From contig JAUCBJ010005124.1 in assembly GCA_032718475.1 (NCBI GenBank), positions 1-51,364 of the forward strand: a stretch of 51,364 nt of DNA. The letters run 5' to 3'. This document shows, piece after piece, positions 29,926-39,847 of the stretch. Position numbers and translations under genes: made by a program. The notes below the pieces were generated by a model. It saw only the letters and a list, made by a program, of their open reading frames with translations. It was not told the DNA's origin and searched no databases. Origin of the DNA: Nemertoderma westbladi (lineage: Eukaryota > Xenacoelomorpha > Nemertodermatida > Nemertodermatidae). Position 1 is the first letter of the stretch; the number at the start of each line of letters is the position of its first letter.

Positions 29926-30042
29926 GCTGGTCCCTTTAACGCATTCGTGCCGAAACGAAAACTGCCCTGGCCCATGTGAGGATCGAACCCACGACCTACG
30001 GGAGATGTGAATTCAATGCAACCACTACACCAAGGTGGAACC
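29926..30042 (-). mobile_element. tRNA-derived SINE head
   Basis: On the minus strand the sequence begins GGTTCCACCTTGGTGTAGTG (A-box TGGTGTAGTGG, + strand 30022-30032) and has the B-box GGTTCGATCC (+ strand 29980-29989) about 40 bases later, then CATGGGCCAGGGCAG. The A/B box spacing fits a pol III promoter, but a cloverleaf with a clear anticodon arm and matched acceptor stem does not form, so a SINE rather than a tRNA gene. The body may extend toward 29830. Confidence 0.6.
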
Positions 30043-30081
30043 TAAATTTTATTATATAATATAAATATATTTTTGATACAG

Positions 30082-30332
30082 ATTTCAATGGATTATGTTT
30101 GCGCCAGCAAGGGGGCAAGGAGCTGGTTAGAGTTCAACCATGCCCATGCTTTCGCACAGTTCACAAGGAGTGGGTAGTCTCGTTTCGACCTAAATGGGAC
30201 ATGATGATAATCGATAAGGAGGATAACATTATTATACCACACATGTTTTCGAACACTGAATTTCCGATGTTATTCTTCCCTAAAGATGTACTTCAAGTAA
30301 CAGATTTGGTATATATATCAAATAAAGATTAA
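30082..30332 (+). CDS. Candidate terminal exon, unknown protein
   Basis: Acceptor TTTTTGATACAG is followed by a frame open to TAA: CLRQQGGKELVRVQPCPCFR, TVHKEWVVSFRPKWDMMIID, FSNTEFPMLFFPKDVLQVTD. It looks like a compact beta-rich domain, but I do not recognise it. It precedes copy B of the duplicated exon by about 440 bp on the same strand. Confidence 0.4.
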
Positions 30333-30644
30333 CATTAACTCCAAAGTAAATATACACACAATCAGATTGGTCTCGGGCATATAATTTAGTACCTCGTCGA
30401 GATATGGAGAGGGTGAGAAACTGGACGCAAATCCCATATCAGTGCGTACAGATACCTATAATGAAGCCTTATGTTATGTTAGTTAACGCATTTTATTACA
30501 CTGTAAGCTTTGTGCCCGAAATATAGGGTATTTTGTAGAAGTGCTGACTTTTACCACGCTATTAAGAGCTTTGTTTCATATTTTGTCATTAATATACATA
30601 TAAACTGAAACCCCTGATATTGACTTATTTAATTGTTTTGGTTA
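30333..30644. other. Spacer
   Basis: AT-rich; no gene seen. Confidence 0.4.
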
Positions 30645-30991
30645 TAATAACCTGCCACAGTAACGTGATTATTTCCATTAGTCTGCTTATTCGCACCTTC
30701 AGATCCTTGACAACATCCTAGTACCAAATTATTTAGTTATTTAGTGTATAAATAATTATTTATAACCTCAGACACAATCAATCCGTCACTAATGATTAGG
30801 CACGGAATCACAACCGTAACAAACTGAAAAGATATCGCGGTGGTTGGGTGATATCTGGATGGGCTCAGTCTGCTGTAATAGATGCAGCTACGGAGCAGGT
30901 AGAACCTGCCAGGTTCCATATAACAACATCCATCATAAAGAAGGACAAACTTTATCACTTCAATTTATATAGAAGTAAGTTTGAAGAAATT
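30645..30991 (+). repeat. 347-bp duplicated block, copy B
   Basis: Ungapped match to 17836-18182. It ends exactly where the BEL/Pao remnant begins. Confidence 0.9.
30772..30974 (+). pseudogene. Broken copy of the 17963 exon
   Basis: Keeps the acceptor AACCTCAG and donor GTAAGT but has AAT GAT TAG where copy A reads AAT GAT GAT, stopping the frame near its start. Most other differences are single substitutions. Confidence 0.5.
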
Positions 30992-33333
30992 TGTTTGAGG
31001 ATGGTTGTTTGAGGATGTTGTTTGAGGAAAATGTTTGAGGAAAATGTTTGAGGATTTAAGAATGAAGTAACTTTATGTTGGTGAGAAACAACTGCACTAT
31101 AATCTCTCTGATTTCCAAGGAAAGGTAATCGGACTTGATAATGAGGTGGATCCTCTTTAGAGATTAAAGGAATAATTTCAGGTACAAAATGAATCTCACT
31201 CTCTTTAATTCCAATAGTTTCTAAGTTCCATAGATTGGACACTTCTATAGGTTCTGTTAATATTAAGGAAGGAGATAAACCCATATTAATGCAGGGGCTT
31301 ACAGTAATTGGGGAAGAAGGGCCAGTAAGTAAATGCCCAAAGAAAGTATCAACTATAGTAGGAGCATTTGGATACCGATAATAGGTACCTGTCAAAGCCC
31401 ATATTTGGTCAGCACCAATAATAAGATTAATAAGATAATTTGATAAATGGCAGATTGAAGAAAACATAGTTGGTAGATACTCCTGCTTAATGGAAGGACA
31501 GAGTTTGTTGGCTGTCCATGCGGTGAGGTCAATTGGTTCAGAAAAGAATTGGCTGAAAAGTTGAAATGACACTAAATTGGAGTCATGTGTAGTAATATGG
31601 TCTCCAAATGAACCCTTCGACATTATTCTGGTGTCTATAATGGGTAACTGGTAATTATTAGAAAGGTCGGATTTGATGTAGGTTCTCTTGGACCCATCAT
31701 CTAAATAAACATGGACCCACTGGCCATTATCACAAGAAGGTGAATAAAGATAGGCCATTGCCAGCTTAACAAAAACTTGATTATCTTGGCTGGAGTGAGT
31801 TGGCATCACTGGTATCACTGACATGGCAGGTCCACCAGATCGATTCCCTGATGGAATCCAACTAGTATCTAAAGCAGGAGGAGTTGGCTTTGACTGATCC
31901 CAAGGCTTGGTTGAATAATTAATTGGCTTTTGATACTGGAGGTACATACGCCTGGGAGGAAGGGAGCCTGGTATTACCAGAAGCTTGGTGGGTTTTAGGA
32001 TCACTAGAAGAGGTCGGGGTCTTTGGATCACGGTACTTTTTAAAACAAAGTAATGAGTTATGCCTCCCACCAGAATTATTGAAATTATATTTGGATTGGA
32101 CTTATGAGGTCCAAAGCAATTGGTACAAAGTTTCTTTGTTCTGATAAAGGTCCCTTTAGCATCAATGGACTTAGAAAGAAAATTTGGACAATCCTTAAGT
32201 CTATGGGGATGACCCTGACATGAAAGACAAGTTGGTTGCGGAGGAGCATTTTCAGTGACAGGCAATGATGAAGTAGTTAGAAGCTTGGGCAATTCTTTTA
32301 CCCTAGTATTCTGAGTTGGAGGTTTAGATAAATTGACTTGAGAATAAGCCAATGACTCCCTGGTTTCTAATTCTTGTCTAATGAACTCCAATATAAGATC
32401 TAAGTTAAATCTTTCACTGGGATTGTTTCTATTCCACACAATAATTAAATCCTGTGGAAGTTTTTGCTGTTGAAGTGGTGCTAACAGTAAAGAGGTGAGG
32501 TCTAAAGATAAAGCAGAATTGTCACTGGAGGTAACACTAGACTGCACCTCAGAAGATAACTGACGAATTTCCCTCAACCCACTTTAAAAAATATCCATCA
32601 TTTTGCGAAATGATTTAAGGTCTCCCTCCTTTATGGCTGGAAGGGAGCAAAGCTGTCTGGCATAGAGACCTATTAAAAGATGGGGGTTGCCATACCGACG
32701 TTTTAGGACTTCAATAGCAGTTTTATAATTGGCCGAGGTTGCTGGAAAACCAGACAAGGCATCCTTGGCTTCTCCCTCCAAGCTGTTACGCAAATAAATA
32801 AATTTCTGGACATCACTCAACCCGGGCTAAATGAATAAGCGCTTGAAATTGGTCCCAAAAAGGTCTCCAACTAAAATAATCACCACTAAAAGTCGGTAAA
32901 GAAATTTTCGGAAGACCACGAGTTGAGTTATTAGTCCCACTGGCTGACTGGGTTTCATCACTATGATGTGAACTGACAAGGCCTACCTTGTCTAAACGGG
33001 AAAGAACCCAGCCCATTTTGAACAAATAGCGGTCGAGATCACCAATTTATGTGTTGATGTCTTAGACTCATAATGGCCTATTTCGCTAAGTTCAGAATTT
33101 AAAGAATTTAATAAAATTAACTGGCGTTCACCAAGTTCAATCTGATAGGCCAGTTCATCTGAATCAAGTTCAGATTCATTTAGTTTAACAATATGTTCGA
33201 AATCAGTAATTAATTTAGATGCTTTTTGGCGTTCTGTTTTCCGCCTCCCTTTTATAAACTCTATCTGATCAATATTATCATCATCTATGTTGTCACCCTT
33301 ACCCCCACGGTTTTGAGTTTCACCATCTGCCAT
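30992..33333 (-). pseudogene. BEL/Pao retrotransposon gag-protease region, frameshifted and 3'-truncated
   Basis: Read from 33333: an N-terminal helical Gag (ELAYQIELGERQLILLNSLN), then ISLPTFSGDYFSWRPFWDQF, DVQKFIYLRNSLEGEAKDAL and YKTAIEVLKRRYGNPHLLIG, the DUF1759 pattern; then LSCQGHPHRLKDCPNF and LCTNCFGPHKS (zinc knuckle-like), the aspartic protease as VYLDDGSKRTYI, and the BEL start of the RT region (NLWNLETIGI ... HYQVRLPFLGNQ). Frames change at about 33010, 32815 and 32580. DTG/DSG of the protease reads DDG. RT, RNase H and integrase are absent; the sequence stops at copy B of the duplicated block. Confidence 0.8.
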
Positions 33334-33869
33334 GGTACTGATTGTTGCACATAAGTGGTAGTAGAAGGCAAAAAGAAAAAGTATAGAAGCAAGAACAGTC
33401 AGTTAAACGATGGTAATGAAAATCAATAACAAATATGCAGAATGGAAGGCGGGATACGGTAACTAAAGTCCCGGTCCTTCCCTAGCTAAACTATCTGACC
33501 TAAACTAGCACCAATATTGCACTGATATAACTGAAATGATATGATTACTGCCAAGTGGCTATATTGCACGGTTGGCCTTGTTACTCTACCTAATCGATGC
33601 CTTTCCCCCCTCTGATTGGTTGGTACCCTTGTTGGCGCCCTTTGGAGTGTTCCCGTTCACTCAACCTGTTCTCTCTGGGTTAGGGGTTTGGCCCCTGACC
33701 CTCATTGTGTGCTTCTCCTTCCCATTCTCATTGGGATGGCACGAGTTGGTTAATTGCCCAATCTCGTGGCTCCCAATATTGCTTATCGGCTTAACTTTAT
33801 GGGATGTTAGCGGGATTGAATAAGCTAACAGATTTGAAGTGGAATTCATTGTATTCATCGCAGTATGTT
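33334..33869. other. Non-coding leader/LTR candidate region
   Basis: No gene seen. Being 5' of the BEL gag it may include that element's leader or LTR, but no partner LTR is visible because the 3' end is missing. Confidence 0.4.
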
Positions 33870-34312
33870 ATGTTGTCCGTTGCGTGCGCAGTTCGGGGCG
33901 TAGGCGGTGTAACTAGTCCAGCTGTAGATCCCGGATTGCCGCGCAACACCCCCTCTATCCCGTTATTCTGGTGGGTCCATGGTGCATCCACATGACTTCG
34001 ACGATAAATGGTTTTATGTTTCTCAGTCGCGTTATTCTGGTGGGACCGTTGCGTGGATTTTGGGGCGTAGGCGGTGTAACTAGTCCAGCTGTAGATCCCA
34101 GAATGTTGCGTAACCCCATCCCACATGACTTCGTCGACTGAGCTTTATGTTGTTGGGAGTGTTATTCTGGTGGGTCCCTGGTGCATCCACGTGACTTCAC
34201 TTCCAGCGTCTTCATTGTCCGTTACGTGCGCAGTTTGGGGCGTAGGCGGTGTAACTAGCCCAGCTGTAGATCCCAGATTGCCGCGTAACACCCCTTCCAC
34301 GACAAAGATTTC
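33870..34312 (+). repeat. ~170-bp tandem repeat, three copies
   Basis: GGGGCGTAGGCGGTGTAACT starts at 33895, 34062 and 34237 (spacings 167 and 175). Each is followed by CCAGCTGTAGATCCC, and interleaved with TTATTCTGGTGGG at about 33962, 34032 and 34161. Confidence 0.85.
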
Positions 34313-34834
34313 ACAAAGAAGATGATTGAATGTAGTTGGAAACGATGAAAAGGATCAGACAACTCAACTATAAACCTGAATGGTGATGCGTATGATGATG
34401 AAAATGAAATGATGCGCACCCTGGTGCTGCGCTTATAACAAATGATGATAGCCGGGGGGCTATAAACCCAATGATGATGTGGAAATAAACAAAATGTGAA
34501 ATAAATGGTGGAACTAAATGATGAAATATATGTGGAAATAAATGAAATGTGATGAAATAATAAAGAGAAATGAAAAAAGACAAAAAAAGGTATAAAAAAG
34601 TCTGAAGAAAAGAATTGGAAAAAAGAAAGGACATAAAAAGTCATAAAACTGGTTGGATATTAATGTATAGCTATAGTAACTGTAAATGCTGAATGTATTA
34701 GCAATAAGATGATAGATGCCTATATAGCAATGTTATTTAATAAACTGAACTGAATTATTCTGCAATCACTATAGTTTCAGACTTTCTGGACTTATAATTA
34801 ACTGATCTAATTTGTAACGGATATAATCGTAAAT
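34313..34834. other. AT-rich region upstream of the 858-codon ORF
   Basis: GATGA-, AAATG- and GAAA-rich purine-biased sequence. It contains no ORF of interest and would include any promoter for the ORF at 34835. Confidence 0.4.
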
Positions 34835-37411
34835 ATGGACCCAAATCGCCAAATTATCGGCGAATTACGTAACACGATAGATCTACTGGAATATTCGCAA
34901 CCTGGATCCCCTGACTTTGATACAAATTGGAGCACCCTGCTAAATGAGAACGTGCGAGTCGTTAAATTCACCAGGCAAGAGGGACCGGATTCCAAGAATC
35001 TACGAGCCCTCCAGTTAGCCGATGCTAGTACGAGACTGAAAAGAACTCGGAACGCAAAGGCAACCGGAGGGGACGATTCGGCGTTTTGGGAAACGTTCCG
35101 ACAGAGCGTCTACAGATCCCGATGTTTGATCTACGACAACGAGGGAAACGCGACGCCCACCTCGAAAGCGATTACATTGGCGAGATGTCAAAGTTTCGTC
35201 GACGACAAGAGTACGTACCTCGCCCACTGGGGAAACCTGTCGGAGTGTACGGCGACGCTTCGAGAGGAACGTATATCGACCATCCAAAATCGCGACGACT
35301 ACCAAGAAAAATACGGGGCGAAAGAATACGGTCGATCCTTGGTCGTCGTCCTCGGAACCCTGGACGGTTTGGTATTGGTGTGTCGAATATTTCCGACACC
35401 CAGACAGGAAGTGCAGGCAGCCAGAGCGATCTGGTTGCTACCTCCGGATATCCAAAAGATCCTCTTCGACTTCGACGTCATTAAAATCGGGTCGGATATA
35501 AAGGCGGATGTCCGGAACGACTACGCGAACGCTCCCTCAGGAAGAAACCGACGGGACGACCTCAACGCCCTTAGCCATTGCGTCGACACTCAAACGCTAC
35601 TAGCCCTGTTACGATTCGCCGAGTTCATGCGAGGATTCCGGGAGGTAAGACCGACAAAATCCGGGATCGGCTACCTCGCTGTGCTAAACGGCGGCATCGA
35701 CTTCAAACCCCAGAAATTCCGGGACTATAATAAAATATATGGTGGATACCCGGGATTAGAAATAAAGAGCGAGCGAGAGGGTCGATGGAAGGACGTTGAT
35801 CGGAAGTGGACGATACACCAAAGGTGGGAGAATCCCGATCGACGGAACTACGTTTACGTCGTTATGGAGTGCTACACCGTCGCTAAGTTTATCTGTAAAA
35901 CTCTCGGTAACCTTATTATGGCGGTTCCCCTTTCCTTCGTCGACTACGACTGGAACGAGGTCATAAACCACGCGTTCAAAGCGGTCGAGAACATCACACC
36001 GGGAGAGACTAAAACGCTCGCCGTTATCGATTACTGGGACGAGAGCGGACCTTACGACATCCCCACGATTACCGATCTTCTCGGTGCGGAGGAGCCTCTG
36101 ATCTCTTCGGAAGGGGAAGAAATATGGCTAAACGAGGGTGTTCTTCTCTCCACCCCGAAGCGACAACTCGAGCCGGAGGCCGCTTACCAACCGGCCACCA
36201 AACGGGTTGCCTCCACCGAACCAACGACGGAAGCGGGCGTTTCCTCACCACTCGGCTTCGGTAGCCCTGCGAGGGAGTTGGTTACTACCTTCGCGTTAAA
36301 CGACTTCGGCGATACGTGCCAAAGGTTATCCCCGTATCCTTTCCCGGGTGGCGAAGACTGGTCGTCGGAGATTCCGAGTATCAGCAATCAACGGACCCGC
36401 TCAGCGATGTTGGTCGAGAAGGGCCCCAGCGCTGCGCCGACTCCCGATGATCTCCTCGGAATCCCTCCGTCGAAAACCCCGGCACCTCTTCGCCGACCAG
36501 CAGTGGCTACTACACCCTCCGTTCCTCAGGATCCTATGCGACTAACCCGTTGGTACGCCGAGCAAACCGAATGGATCCACCGCCAGAAACGGTCGTCCGA
36601 GTTGAGGCCGACGGGACACAAAGAAGGTTATCGGAGCGAAGAACTACTATGCCAAAGCCCAGCCTTCCGCGGGCTACCGACCACCGCGAATATCCAGAAG
36701 AGCGACCGACGACTCGAGTATCACGTCGGCATCCCGATTCCGATATTCCCCAGTCGAGAGATGCAGTTGGAGGTGTGCGGCGACTGTGGTTCGGAGCAGT
36801 GCCCACGCGGTAGAAGGAATCGGGTTACCGATTCATGCCTCCAGCTCCTCGGGATACTCTATTGCCCATACTGCGCGAAATCGGGCCACGACGTTTCCTT
36901 CTGTCCGATCCTATATAACCTCTGCACCACGTGCGGTTTCCGTGGACATTCCTCTAGCCCCCACTGTTATATCAAATGTCCTACCAAAGACGTTACCGCT
37001 ATGGGAAATATGGTCATGTTTGAAACATACGCAAACAGCCACATAAAGACCAAGGTTCGGAGAAACGCTCGGAATATCGCGCAGGAGATGGCGTGCGGGT
37101 ACTTCTCCTTCCCGGAACGCCTCCACACGTCGGCCACGTTGCCTTTCCATTACGTGGATTTGTTGCTGAGCGCTGGATTATTCGGTCCATTCGAAGTCAT
37201 TAGACGCTTATACTCGTATGAAGAGGAGTTCGGCGACGGAGAGTGGTTCCTCGAGGCTCGCAACTCCGAGTTGGAACGACGAACCGATATGCTACCGATG
37301 CCATCGAAAGGAAGAGCCGCCAGGAGACAAGCCGAAGCGTTGCTCACGATGGATGTTGACGCTCCTCTACCAGCTATAGCGATCGACGAGAGCCGACGGG
37401 CGAAGAGGTGA
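34835..37411 (+). CDS. 858-residue protein: degenerate 3'-5' exonuclease-like fold plus CCHC zinc knuckles
   Basis: Single uninterrupted frame, clearly richer in GC and CpG than its flanks. Residues ~165-360 resemble WRN/RNase D-type DEDDy exonucleases in order: a strand pair (SLVVVLGTLDGLVLVCRI), WLLPPDIQKILFDFDVIKIG followed by SDIKADV (Exo II, with the Asp), CVDTQTLL, then YVVMECYTVAKF where Exo III would give Y-x3-D but has Y-x3-E. An Exo I DxE is not seen in its usual place, so catalysis is doubtful. Residues ~440-640 are low-complexity Pro/Ser/Thr linker. Zinc knuckles follow: CPYCAKSGHDVSFC (~677) and CTTCGFRGHSSSPHC (~697), preceded by CGDCGSEQC. The Gag-like knuckles and intact isolated ORF suggest a mobile-element protein that binds nucleic acid. 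The fold assignment is inference from motif order. Confidence 0.7.
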   Translation: MDPNRQIIGELRNTIDLLEYSQPGSPDFDTNWSTLLNENVRVVKFTRQEGPDSKNLRALQLADASTRLKRTRNAKATGGDDSAFWETFRQSVYRSRCLIYDNEGNATPTSKAITLARCQSFVDDKSTYLAHWGNLSECTATLREERISTIQNRDDYQEKYGAKEYGRSLVVVLGTLDGLVLVCRIFPTPRQEVQAARAIWLLPPDIQKILFDFDVIKIGSDIKADVRNDYANAPSGRNRRDDLNALSHCVDTQTLLALLRFAEFMRGFREVRPTKSGIGYLAVLNGGIDFKPQKFRDYNKIYGGYPGLEIKSEREGRWKDVDRKWTIHQRWENPDRRNYVYVVMECYTVAKFICKTLGNLIMAVPLSFVDYDWNEVINHAFKAVENITPGETKTLAVIDYWDESGPYDIPTITDLLGAEEPLISSEGEEIWLNEGVLLSTPKRQLEPEAAYQPATKRVASTEPTTEAGVSSPLGFGSPARELVTTFALNDFGDTCQRLSPYPFPGGEDWSSEIPSISNQRTRSAMLVEKGPSAAPTPDDLLGIPPSKTPAPLRRPAVATTPSVPQDPMRLTRWYAEQTEWIHRQKRSSELRPTGHKEGYRSEELLCQSPAFRGLPTTANIQKSDRRLEYHVGIPIPIFPSREMQLEVCGDCGSEQCPRGRRNRVTDSCLQLLGILYCPYCAKSGHDVSFCPILYNLCTTCGFRGHSSSPHCYIKCPTKDVTAMGNMVMFETYANSHIKTKVRRNARNIAQEMACGYFSFPERLHTSATLPFHYVDLLLSAGLFGPFEVIRRLYSYEEEFGDGEWFLEARNSELERRTDMLPMPSKGRAARRQAEALLTMDVDAPLPAIAIDESRRAKR

Positions 37412-37849
37412 AAGGCGTATCAGAGAAAGAAATAGTGGATCGGGATATTCCAGGAACATTTATCGAACATTTATTTTATATATATATATAAACTCTAGGC
37501 CAAATTAATTAAAACTATGCAATATTAAATTTGGGTTTTTTATATTGGGAATGACCTACGCAAACTCAATCTACCGACAGACTTCACGAAGGTCATTGGG
37601 GGGGACTGTTCGCGGTATTTCAACTTTCCATAACGCGAGTTGAATATTTTTTGTACTAATTTAAAATGATTATTCCGATATCACTACTGGGTGCGGGACC
37701 ATGGGTTTTGGGCACATTCTATAAACTGGGGGCGATTTATGGGCGAACTTTGGGGCGACTTACAGGGTACGGGACTAATTTCATGTTTATAAGGGCCAGG
37801 GAGGGATGGAAAATTCAAGCAGTATTCAGGTTAGCCTGATTACTATTAG
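37412..37849. other. 3' flank of the 858-codon ORF
   Basis: No gene seen. Contains (TA)n at ~37475-37490 and a G-rich stretch (TTGGGGGGGACTG at ~37598), which could act as a polypurine tract but has no LTR after it that I can recognise. Confidence 0.4.
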
Positions 37850-38235
37850 GCCCTGGCCAACTTCCTGCTGCCTGTAGAGGTGGATTTGGTAACGCACCAG
37901 GCCTAAAGGACAAGGACTGCCCTTAGCGGTCCCTGGCCAACAGCAGTTATTACGAGACTGAAAAGAACTCGGAACGCTGACTGCTTGTGTCAGGGATTTG
38001 CGACGGGAAACGACACGACAGACCCCTAGCCAAGCCGTACTGGTTCTCGATGATCGTTCCCTTCGGGGTTCGTGAGGGATGGGACGGACACGCAAAAGGG
38101 TCTACCGACTTACGGAGGAAGGGTTTGACGAGGACTGCCCTTAGCGGTCTCTGGTCAACAGCAGTTATTATGAGCCTGAAAAGAACTCGGAACGCCGGCT
38201 GCTTGTACCAGGGATTTGCGACGGGATTTGCGATT
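37850..38235 (+). repeat. Two ~217-bp direct repeats with a copy of an internal ORF segment
   Basis: CAGCAGTTATTA at ~37941 and ~38158 starts two copies that continue GACTGAAAAGAACTCGGAAC (CCTGAAAAG in the second) and GGGATTTGCGACGGG. The first copy shares a 27-bp perfect match with 35029-35055 inside the 858-codon ORF. The block with CTTCGGGGTTCG between them recurs at 39209 and 39300. Confidence 0.75.
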
Positions 38236-38980
38236 CACTACCGCACACTGCTGCACACTGATCTGCCGACCTTCACTAAATTTGATCATATATAAAGAGA
38301 ACAGCAACTGACACATGTAGGGTCTATGAAATAGCATTCAATTCACTCCAAAACCACTATAATGTAAGTCGCAATTGCTATATGTAACCGGTCTCTCTAA
38401 CCTTTAGTATATCAAGAAGATTGGGGTTTTATGATTATTTATCGATATTCTCCAAATATAACAACATTCCATCAACTGATAACAATTAATAACCGACAGT
38501 AAATAGCAGTAAAATAATGCGGTGAAAGGTACGTATAGTTATGATATGATAGGTGGTAGAGATGTGACAGGAAAGCCGATGTTCTGGGCTCAGGAAAAAG
38601 GTAAACAAAAAAAAACAAACATTTTTTTATTAACATCGTACATAACAATAACACAAACAGCATATTAAAAAACGGTATATGGAAATTGTATGTTTTAAAA
38701 ATAATGCAACCAACATAATATTAAATTATAGTACAGTACAATGTTAGGAATAGCCCCATGAGGTTATACCTCGTTTCCATGGAGGTTCCTTTAAATTAAA
38801 CTGAATTAAACAGAAATTACGTGCAATAATTGTTTAACATGCAAATAAATAAAATATGGTAGACCATAGTACAGTACCTACATAATTAAAAAAATATACC
38901 AACAACTCGAAATATGGAAAACACTAGAAAATTAAGTTAATAGATATAGCAATAGTTATGATGTACCGACTGACACAAAG
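38236..38980 (+). repeat. 745-bp block, copy B
   Basis: Ungapped, almost identical to 14445-15189. Its right end passes directly into decayed repeats of its own terminal ~135 bp, which copy A lacks. Confidence 0.95.
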
Positions 38981-39207
38981 AAATAAAATATGGAAGACCG
39001 TAGTTCAGCTAGAAATTTAAAAATATAACAGAAAGAATTTAAAAATAAAGCAGAAAATATGTCATAAAATCGAGATATGTAAAACATAGGCAATAAATAT
39101 AGCAATAGTTATGAAGTACAGCGATACACACACAAGGAATAAAGTATTGTAGACCGTAATTTAAAAATAACGCAGCAAATAGGTCGTAAAATAGAAATAT
39201 ATGTAAA
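38981..39207 (+). repeat. Decayed tandem copies of the 3' end of the 745-bp block
   Basis: Two further degenerate units start AATAAAATATGGAAGACCG (~38983) and AATAAAGTATTGTAGACCG (~39139), matching AAATAAAATATGGTAGACCA at ~38846; each carries ATATAGCAATAGTTATGA or a truncated form. Confidence 0.7.
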
Positions 39208-39352
39208 ACCCTTCGGGGTTCGGGAGGGGTGGGACGGACACGCGACAGAGTCTACCGACTGGACTGACCATTAGCCAAGCCGTGCTGGTTCTCGATGATC
39301 GATCCCTTCGGGGTTCGGGAGGGGTGGAACGGACACGCGACAGGGTCGACCG
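39208..39352 (+). repeat. CTTCGGGGTTCG repeats
   Basis: Two copies of CCCTTCGGGGTTCGGGAGGG (39209, 39306), each followed by GGACGGACACGCGACAG or a near match and a GTCTACCGAC-type end. A third copy lies at 38061 in the repeats downstream of the 858-codon ORF. Also shared: AGCCAAGCCGTRCTGGTTCT (38027, 39271). Confidence 0.75.
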
Positions 39353-39847
39353 ACACCGACACTACGGCATCAAGACTAGGACCGAGGGAAAATCTGGGAA
39401 CATTAGTTAGGCTAAAATCTGAGCGAACAGTGGGTAATTAAATAATATACTGTAGGGATTTATATTGTCGTGTATAATTATTGTGAATATTTGGTGTATA
39501 TTGATTTGGGGAAGCCCAAAATTATTCTCAATCAGGTTCAACAGAGTTCAGTTACATTAAAGAGTATATCCAACTAATGCAGCTTTTTCTCAACCGCAAC
39601 CTGCATCTCAGAAATCATTCCTTCTCCACAATCAATATCCGGTGACTGGCCGGGGCTCGGTGGTCTGTAAAGTCACGGCGTGTTTCCCCCCTGGTGTTGG
39701 GATAACGGCAACATACCACGCTGTTATATTATATTATATCGATTGCCAACTCATCGATTTACGCAGAACCCAATAATTTTCAATTGTACTGTATTTCCCT
39801 ACCAACTAATCAACCAACCAATAAACCGAATTTAGGCTATTTCTCAG
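39353..39847. other. Spacer left of the Polinton-like block
   Basis: No gene seen; no Polinton terminal inverted repeat recognised. Ends with an acceptor-like TATTTCTCAG at 39847. Confidence 0.4.

Noticed and set aside
29926-30042. A tRNA gene on the minus strand
   Set aside because: A- and B-boxes are present, but acceptor and anticodon stems do not pair properly; it fits a SINE head.
34255-34644. 129- and 88-codon Phe/Ser-rich minus frames
   Set aside because: Complement of a purine-biased GAAA/GATGA-rich stretch; no domain or splice evidence.
35015-37347. Many 60-130-codon frames on both strands under the 858-codon ORF
   Set aside because: They are shadows caused by the GC-rich, CpG-rich codon use of the real ORF.
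37592-38980. LTR of a retrotransposon formed by the 858-codon ORF and the 745-bp blocks
   Set aside because: The blocks have no TG...CA ends, no primer site and no target duplication, and the interval holds unrelated nested elements on both strands; kept only as an open question.
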